64,000 nucleotides of DNA. It comes from DTU036 sp964346475. Lineage in GTDB: Bacteria > Bacillota > Clostridia > Peptostreptococcales > Acidaminobacteraceae. The translations under genes and the position numbers were made by a program. The stretch covers positions 29,140-93,139 of the forward strand of contig CAYFUM010000002.1 of assembly GCA_964346475.1 (NCBI GenBank), given 5' to 3'. Positions within the stretch are counted from its first letter, which is position 1, and the number at the start of each line of letters is the position of its first letter. Below the pieces are notes generated by a model. That model was not told where the DNA came from. It ran no database searches and worked only from the letters and a program-made list of their open reading frames with translations. Shown one piece after another: positions 59,927 through 64,000 of the stretch.

Positions 59927-60604
59927 TTAAACTCCTCCAAAGCGACGTTTTCGATTTGCATATTCGTCTAGTGCCAATAGGTACTTCTCCTTATTAAAAT
60001 CCGGCCAATAGGCTGAAGTGAAATAAAGCTCACTATAGGCTATCTGGTATAGGAGAAAATTGCTAATCCTTTCCTCACCACTAGTCCTAATGACAAAATC
60101 CACATCGGGTATACCTGCTGTATAAAGATAGCTAGTAAAGATATCTTCATCTACCTTTTTTATCCCATCAGCAATAATCCTATTTACAGCATCAATGATC
60201 TCGCCACGGCCACCATAGGCCAATGCCAGACAGACATGTATATCATCGTTTTCCTCAGTGGTCTTCACAGCTCTATCAAGGATCATTCTAATGGGGGCAG
60301 AAAAGAGCTCTGTCCTTCCTAGAATGTGTATTCTTGCTCCTTCTTTTTTGAGTTCAGGGAGTTCTTTATTAAAAAACTCAACAAGAAGATTCATAAGAAA
60401 ACTAACTTCTGCCACCGGCCTTTTAAAATTCTCCGTACTAAAGGCATAAAAGGTCAGATACTTGATTTTAAGATCCTTACTAGTCCTTATTATATGGCGG
60501 ATGTTTTCAGTTCCGGCCCTATGGCCATCACTTCTAGAGAGGCCTCTTGACGTGGCCCATCTACCATTGCCATCCATAATAAAGCCTACATGATTGGGAA
60601 GCAT
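59927..60604 (-). CDS. uppS: Undecaprenyl diphosphate synthase
   Basis: A 225-residue cis-prenyltransferase that makes the C55 carrier for peptidoglycan. The motif GFIMDGNGRWA with catalytic Asp is at the start, and DFVIRTSGEERISNFLLYQ near the end. It abuts frr by one base. Confidence 0.96.
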   Translation of the reverse strand: MLPNHVGFIMDGNGRWATSRGLSRSDGHRAGTENIRHIIRTSKDLKIKYLTFYAFSTENFKRPVAEVSFLMNLLVEFFNKELPELKKEGARIHILGRTELFSAPIRMILDRAVKTTEENDDIHVCLALAYGGRGEIIDAVNRIIADGIKKVDEDIFTSYLYTAGIPDVDFVIRTSGEERISNFLLYQIAYSELYFTSAYWPDFNKEKYLLALDEYANRKRRFGGV

Positions 60605-61158
60605 TAGACCGCCATTATCTCCTGAATTTTTTCCTCAATTAGACGATCAACCTCTAAGACAGACTTATCAACAATTTTTTGAATATCTTCCTGGGCTCTT
60701 TTAGACTCATCTTCCCTGATGATACTATCCTTTTCCTGTTTTTTGATCTGTTCTATTATGGAACGCCTATCATTTCTAATGCTTATCTTAGATTCTTCAC
60801 CCAGCTTCTTAACAAGTTTGGATAGGTTTTTCCTATTCTCCTCAGTTAAAAGAGGCAAATTTAGACGGATTACCTTTCCATCATTGCTTGGATTCAAGGA
60901 CAAATCAGAATTTAATATTGCTTTCTCAATCCCTGCAATAGAAGACTTATCATAGGGTGAAATCAAAATCAGCCTAGCTTCTGGCGCACTGACGGAAGCA
61001 AGTTGATTTAGGGGTGTGTCTGTCCCATAATAATTGACAACTATTCTATCCAGAATTCCAGGATGAGCCCTTCCGGCTCTGACACTAGCAAGTTCAGTTT
61101 TAAGAAACTCCAAGGCCTTGTTCATTTGAATTTCCAAAGCTCTATTAAAATCATCCAT
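60604..61158 (-). CDS. frr: Ribosome recycling factor
   Basis: The 184-residue two-domain RRF (ASVRAGRAHPGILDRI; SIRNDRRSIIEQIKKQEKD) splits post-termination ribosomes with EF-G. It follows pyrH by four bases. Confidence 0.97.
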   Translation of the reverse strand: MDDFNRALEIQMNKALEFLKTELASVRAGRAHPGILDRIVVNYYGTDTPLNQLASVSAPEARLILISPYDKSSIAGIEKAILNSDLSLNPSNDGKVIRLNLPLLTEENRKNLSKLVKKLGEESKISIRNDRRSIIEQIKKQEKDSIIREDESKRAQEDIQKIVDKSVLEVDRLIEEKIQEIMAV

Positions 61159-61162
61159 AACA

Positions 61163-61864
61163 TTACCTCCTGATTATTGTACCTTCTTTTTGATTTTCTA
61201 AGGCAGTTACTAAACTATTTTCTTCCTTCATACTAAAAACAAAGCTTGGGATATTATTTTCTAATAATAGGGTTGCAGCAGTTTGATCCATTACCTGTAG
61301 TCCCTCAAGGATAATATCCCTATAGGTCATAGCACTATAGCGCCTGGCATCCTTGTGGTATTTGGGATCTTTATCGTAAACCCCATCAATGGTCTTTGCA
61401 AATAGTACAATTTCAGCCTCAATTTCAGCAGCTCTAAGCGCGGCTGTAGTATCAGTGGAGAAAAAAGGATTTCCAGTGCCTCCTGAAAATATTACCACTC
61501 TGTTTTTCTCTAAATGACTGATAGCCCTTCTTCTTATATAAGCTTCAGCAACCTTAGGCATTTCTATTGCACTCATTACTCTAGTGGGAATTCCAAGCTT
61601 TTCAATACCATCCTGTAAAGCCAGTCCATTTATCACAGTAGCCAGCATGCCCATATAGTCTGCAGTGGAGCGGTCCATTTCCTGGCTGCTACGACCCCTC
61701 CAGAAATTTCCACCTCCAACAACCACTGATATCTCGTATTTTTTTTCATGGAGTCTTCTAATTTGATCTGCTATCTTATAAAGAATGCTATCATCAATCC
61801 CCACACCACTTTCTGGTGCCAGGGCTTCGCCACTGAGCTTCAAAAGTATTCGTTTATACTCCAA
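61163..61864 (-). CDS. pyrH: UMP kinase
   Basis: The 233-residue hexameric kinase makes UDP from UMP (LLKLSGEAL; VVVGGGNFWRG; GTGNPFFSTDT). The start is TTG at 61864, five bases after GGAGG; an earlier in-frame TTG lies inside that ribosome site. It opens its operon behind its own promoter. Confidence 0.95.
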   Translation of the reverse strand: MEYKRILLKLSGEALAPESGVGIDDSILYKIADQIRRLHEKKYEISVVVGGGNFWRGRSSQEMDRSTADYMGMLATVINGLALQDGIEKLGIPTRVMSAIEMPKVAEAYIRRRAISHLEKNRVVIFSGGTGNPFFSTDTTAALRAAEIEAEIVLFAKTIDGVYDKDPKYHKDARRYSAMTYRDIILEGLQVMDQTAATLLLENNIPSFVFSMKEENSLVTALENQKEGTIIRR

Positions 61865-61897
61865 AGTCACCTCCAAAAATCATTTAATCTACTAATT

Positions 61898-61926
61898 ATT
61901 CTAACATCCTTTAACAAATTCATCAA
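61898..61926 (-). promoter_or_regulatory. Promoter of pyrH-frr-uppS-cdsA
   Basis: TTGATG (61921-61926) and TAGAAT (61898-61903) are 17 bases apart on the minus strand, about 34 bases before the pyrH start. Confidence 0.75.
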
Positions 61927-61970
61927 GGACTAGCCAGGGATTAGAAGCTCATTAATAAATAAGTTATATT

Positions 61971-62007
61971 AAATAAAAATAGGTCGACCCTAGGTCAACC
62001 CATTTTT
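61971..62007 (-). terminator. Terminator of rpsB-tsf
   Basis: ATGGGTTGACC pairs with GGTCGACCTAT (two G-T pairs) around a TAG loop on the minus strand, with TTTTTATTT following. Confidence 0.92.
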
Positions 62008-62032
62008 CAAACAAATTAGTGTTAGATAAATA

Positions 62033-62971
62033 CTAAGCCATTTGCTTAGCTACTTCTTCAGCAAAGTTCTCTTCTCTTTTTTCGAGTCCTTCACCTACTT
62101 CGTAGCGCACAATTTTTTCAACTAGGATTTTTCTTCCTAGTTCTTTTTCTTTACTTTCAATCAGCTTACCGACAGTTAAATCGCCATCCTTAATAAAGGC
62201 TTGCTCCAGAAGACAAACATCGCGCAGCTCTTTATTGAGACGGCCCTCTACCATTTTTTCGATGATATTCCTTGGCTTGGCCTTTTGACCAGCTGCCTCG
62301 GCCTGGGCATTTTCATTAAGAGCCTGCTCAAGAAGAATTTTCTTTTCACTCTCGATATAGGCTTCGTCAATATCATCCCTGGAAATATACTTGGGACTCA
62401 TTGAAGCCACCTGCATGGCTAGGTCCTTGCCAAGCTCGGCTACATCAGCCTGGGAGGCCTGGGTATTAAGGACAACTAGTGCACCTATTCTTCCATTGCC
62501 GTGAAGATAACCAGCAACTATTCCCTTATCAACTTCGGTATGCTCAAAGCGACGGATGTTCATATTTTCACCGATACGAGCTATAAGGGCCTTTAAGGCT
62601 GTATCAACATTTTTATCTTCAAAATCTATCTGGTTAAGAGCCTCCATATCCTGAGGTCTATGCTCATGGACTAGGCTTGCTAGGCTTTCAACAAAATCAC
62701 TAAATTCTTTATTCTTGGCAACAAAGTCTGTTTCAGCATTGACTTCTACTAGTGCTCCAGCACTGGCATCTTCACTAAGAACCATGGACACAAGACCTTC
62801 AGCTGCTATACGGCTAGCTTTTTTTGCAGAAGATGCAATACCTTTTTTTCTTAGGTTTTCAATAGCTGCCTTTATATCACCACCAGTTTCTTCCAGAGCC
62901 TTTTTACAATCCATCATGCCTGCGCCGGTAAGATCTCTTAATTCTTTTATTTCTTTAACTCCAAAGGACAT
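62033..62971 (-). CDS. tsf: Elongation factor Ts
   Basis: The 312-residue nucleotide exchange factor for EF-Tu has the N-terminal UBA domain (LRDLTGAGMMDCKKAL) and the core with VEVNAETDFVAKN. It follows rpsB by 35 bases, which hold only a good AGGAGG site. Confidence 0.97.
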   Translation of the reverse strand: MSFGVKEIKELRDLTGAGMMDCKKALEETGGDIKAAIENLRKKGIASSAKKASRIAAEGLVSMVLSEDASAGALVEVNAETDFVAKNKEFSDFVESLASLVHEHRPQDMEALNQIDFEDKNVDTALKALIARIGENMNIRRFEHTEVDKGIVAGYLHGNGRIGALVVLNTQASQADVAELGKDLAMQVASMSPKYISRDDIDEAYIESEKKILLEQALNENAQAEAAGQKAKPRNIIEKMVEGRLNKELRDVCLLEQAFIKDGDLTVGKLIESKEKELGRKILVEKIVRYEVGEGLEKREENFAEEVAKQMA

Positions 62972-63006
62972 TAACTACCTCCTGATAATTCCTATGCCTC
63001 ACTTGT

Positions 63007-63792
63007 CTATTCTTCAGTTTCTTCTACTTCTTCTGTTTCTTCTATCTCTTCTGTCTCTTCTGTCTCTTCTACTTCGACCTCTTCTGTATCTTCGATTTCC
63101 TCGGCATCCATAGCAGCCTTTCCTTCCAGAATTGCCGTGCTTATTGTGGCAGAAAGTAGTTTAATAGCGCGAATAGCATCATCATTTCCTGGGATGGGAT
63201 AGTCAATTTCATCAGGGTCACAGTTAGTGTCTAGAATTCCAATTACAGGAATGCCAAGAAGTTTAGCTTCATGAATCGCGATTTTCTCTTTATTTTGATC
63301 AATTATAAAAATCGCATCAGGCAATTCTTCCATATCACGAATTCCACTAAAGAAACGCTCTAGCTTTTCCTTTTCCCTGCGAAGTAGGATAACTTCTTTT
63401 TTGGGTAGAGCTTCAAAAGTTCCATCGGCTTCCATTTCCTCTAGCTCAAAAAGATATTCAATACGGCTGCGGATGGTTTCAAAATTAGTCATAAGACCAC
63501 CCTTCCAGCTTTGATTAATATAGTACATTCCAGCTCTTTTTGCTTCCTGCTCAATAGCTATACGAGCCTGCTTTTTAGTACCAACATAGAGTACCTTACC
63601 ACCCTTGCTGGCCAGATCCCTTACAAAATCACAGGCATCTTCCAGCATTTTTACTGATTTTTGTAAATCAATAATATAAATGCCGTTACGCTCTGTGTAG
63701 ATATAGGGCTTCATCTTTGGATTCCAGCGCTTGGTTTGGTGACCAAAGTGGACACCTGCTTCTAATAAACTTTTCATTGATACAACGGACAT
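63007..63792 (-). CDS. rpsB: Ribosomal protein S2 with acidic repeat tail
   Basis: A 261-residue S2 with the motif MKSLLEAGVHFGHQTKRWNPK at the start. The last 33 or so residues are a tail of Glu, Thr, Val and Ile in ETEE/EEVE repeats that the standard protein (230-240 residues) lacks. The ATG at 63792 follows AGGAGG by eight bases; upstream in-frame codons belong to the leader. Confidence 0.96.
   Translation of the reverse strand: MSVVSMKSLLEAGVHFGHQTKRWNPKMKPYIYTERNGIYIIDLQKSVKMLEDACDFVRDLASKGGKVLYVGTKKQARIAIEQEAKRAGMYYINQSWKGGLMTNFETIRSRIEYLFELEEMEADGTFEALPKKEVILLRREKEKLERFFSGIRDMEELPDAIFIIDQNKEKIAIHEAKLLGIPVIGILDTNCDPDEIDYPIPGNDDAIRAIKLLSATISTAILEGKAAMDAEEIEDTEEVEVEETEETEEIEETEEVEETEE
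63010..63100 (-). repeat. Low-complexity GAAGA(C/A) repeat coding for the S2 tail
   Basis: Short units of GAA-GAA-ACA and GAA-GAA-GTA type are repeated along about 90 bases, giving the Glu-Thr tail of S2. Slippage could vary the tail length. Confidence 0.75.
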
Positions 63793-63871
63793 ATTAATTT
63801 CCTCCTTGTTTGTCCTCCCCATCCTTAACCTATAGGCACAAGTAGTTCTATGGATAGGTGTGTATTTAACC
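63793..63871 (-). promoter_or_regulatory. Leader of rpsB-tsf
   Basis: About 80 bases of leader contain ACCTAT and ATAGGT arms that can form a hairpin. Ribosomal S2 leaders can be autoregulatory; this one is only a candidate. No gene is seen here. Confidence 0.35.
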
Positions 63872-63877
63872 TTAAGC

Positions 63878-63906
63878 ATTTTATCACAGCAAGAGCCATA
63901 TTTCAA
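63878..63906 (-). promoter_or_regulatory. Promoter of rpsB-tsf
   Basis: TTGAAA (63901-63906) and TAAAAT (63878-63883) are 17 bases apart on the minus strand, a near-consensus sigma-A promoter as expected for a ribosomal operon. Confidence 0.8.
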
Positions 63907-64000
63907 GAGCTTCCCTCGCTAAATATAAATACATTTTTTACACCCTTACTTTCCAAAGTAAACTGAGCCCCTCCCTTCCTAGGGTATTGCATTTACCTTA

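Noticed and set aside
63793..63906. N-terminal extension of S2 up to 63906
   Set aside because: The extra residues have no S2 similarity and overlap the promoter; a strong AGGAGG site supports ATG 63792.
1..64000. tRNA, rRNA, IS elements or prophage genes
   Set aside because: None were seen; all long frames on the minus strand fit known core genes and the gaps are short.

Overview
This window reads as a compact, low-GC chromosome of an anaerobic Bacillota, most likely of the Clostridia/Tissierellia kind. The reasons are a Gram-positive PolC, RNase J and RNase Y, a T-box upstream of alaS, a Gram-positive LexA box, IreB, YlxR/YlxQ, a CD1247-like acidic protein, a ferredoxin-type 2-oxoacid oxidoreductase subunit, and selenium use. 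About 68 of 69 genes lie on the minus strand, with spacings of a few bases or start/stop overlaps. ilvE is the only plus-strand gene. I see no tRNA, rRNA, IS element, prophage or CRISPR; this is mostly a core-genome stretch.

Layout, read in the direction of transcription from the right end. rpsB-tsf ends in a strong terminator. pyrH-frr-uppS-cdsA (ribosome recycling, undecaprenyl and phospholipid precursors) ends in a terminator. dxr-rseP-ispG-polC follows. Then comes the nusA operon: rimP-nusA-ylxR-ylxQ-infB-rbfA-nrnA-truB-ribF, with a short glutaredoxin gene attached to its end. Next is rpsO-pnp-dut-ftsK-mnmH-rimO-pgsA-cinA-recA. recA has its own promoter with a LexA box, and rny stands alone after it.

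The middle holds a cobalamin lower-ligand salvage operon: an unusual long MarR regulator, cobU, cobS, a cobC-like phosphatase, and the alpha-ribazole transporter/kinase pair cblT-cblS. It meets ilvE tail-to-tail at a bidirectional terminator. iscR-iscS-iscU-mnmA (Fe-S assembly and tRNA thiolation) is divergent from ilvE. A T-box then controls alaS, followed by ireB, an Fe-S aldo/keto reductase, ruvX, a His-rich DUF1292 gene, fur, RNase J, ylbF, mltG and the tRNA wobble pair trmR-trhP. pepQ-efp-CD1247-like closes with a terminator. The last long operon is asp23-nusB-xseA-xseB-ispA-dxs-recN-deoB-pdp-scpA-scpB-rluB-mnmM. A truncated korD-type ferredoxin gene runs off the left edge.

The most notable finding is at 44049-44300: a complete glutaredoxin reading frame interrupted by one in-frame TGA exactly where the first catalytic cysteine should be (Sec-Pro-Tyr-Cys). 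A GC-rich hairpin begins at the distance expected for a bacterial SECIS element. It is very probably a selenoprotein that ordinary gene calling would miss. The selenouridine synthase gene mnmH, about 6 kb away, supports selenium use. Other points worth a second look are the MarR protein with an unassigned C-terminal half heading the cobalamin operon, a PNPase with duplicated S1 domains, a CdsA lacking the last Asp of its signature, a CinA with a shortened N-domain, a candidate non-ATG start for rny, and several precisely placed operators and leaders (LexA at recA, an inverted repeat inside the iscR promoter, a short alaS T-box).
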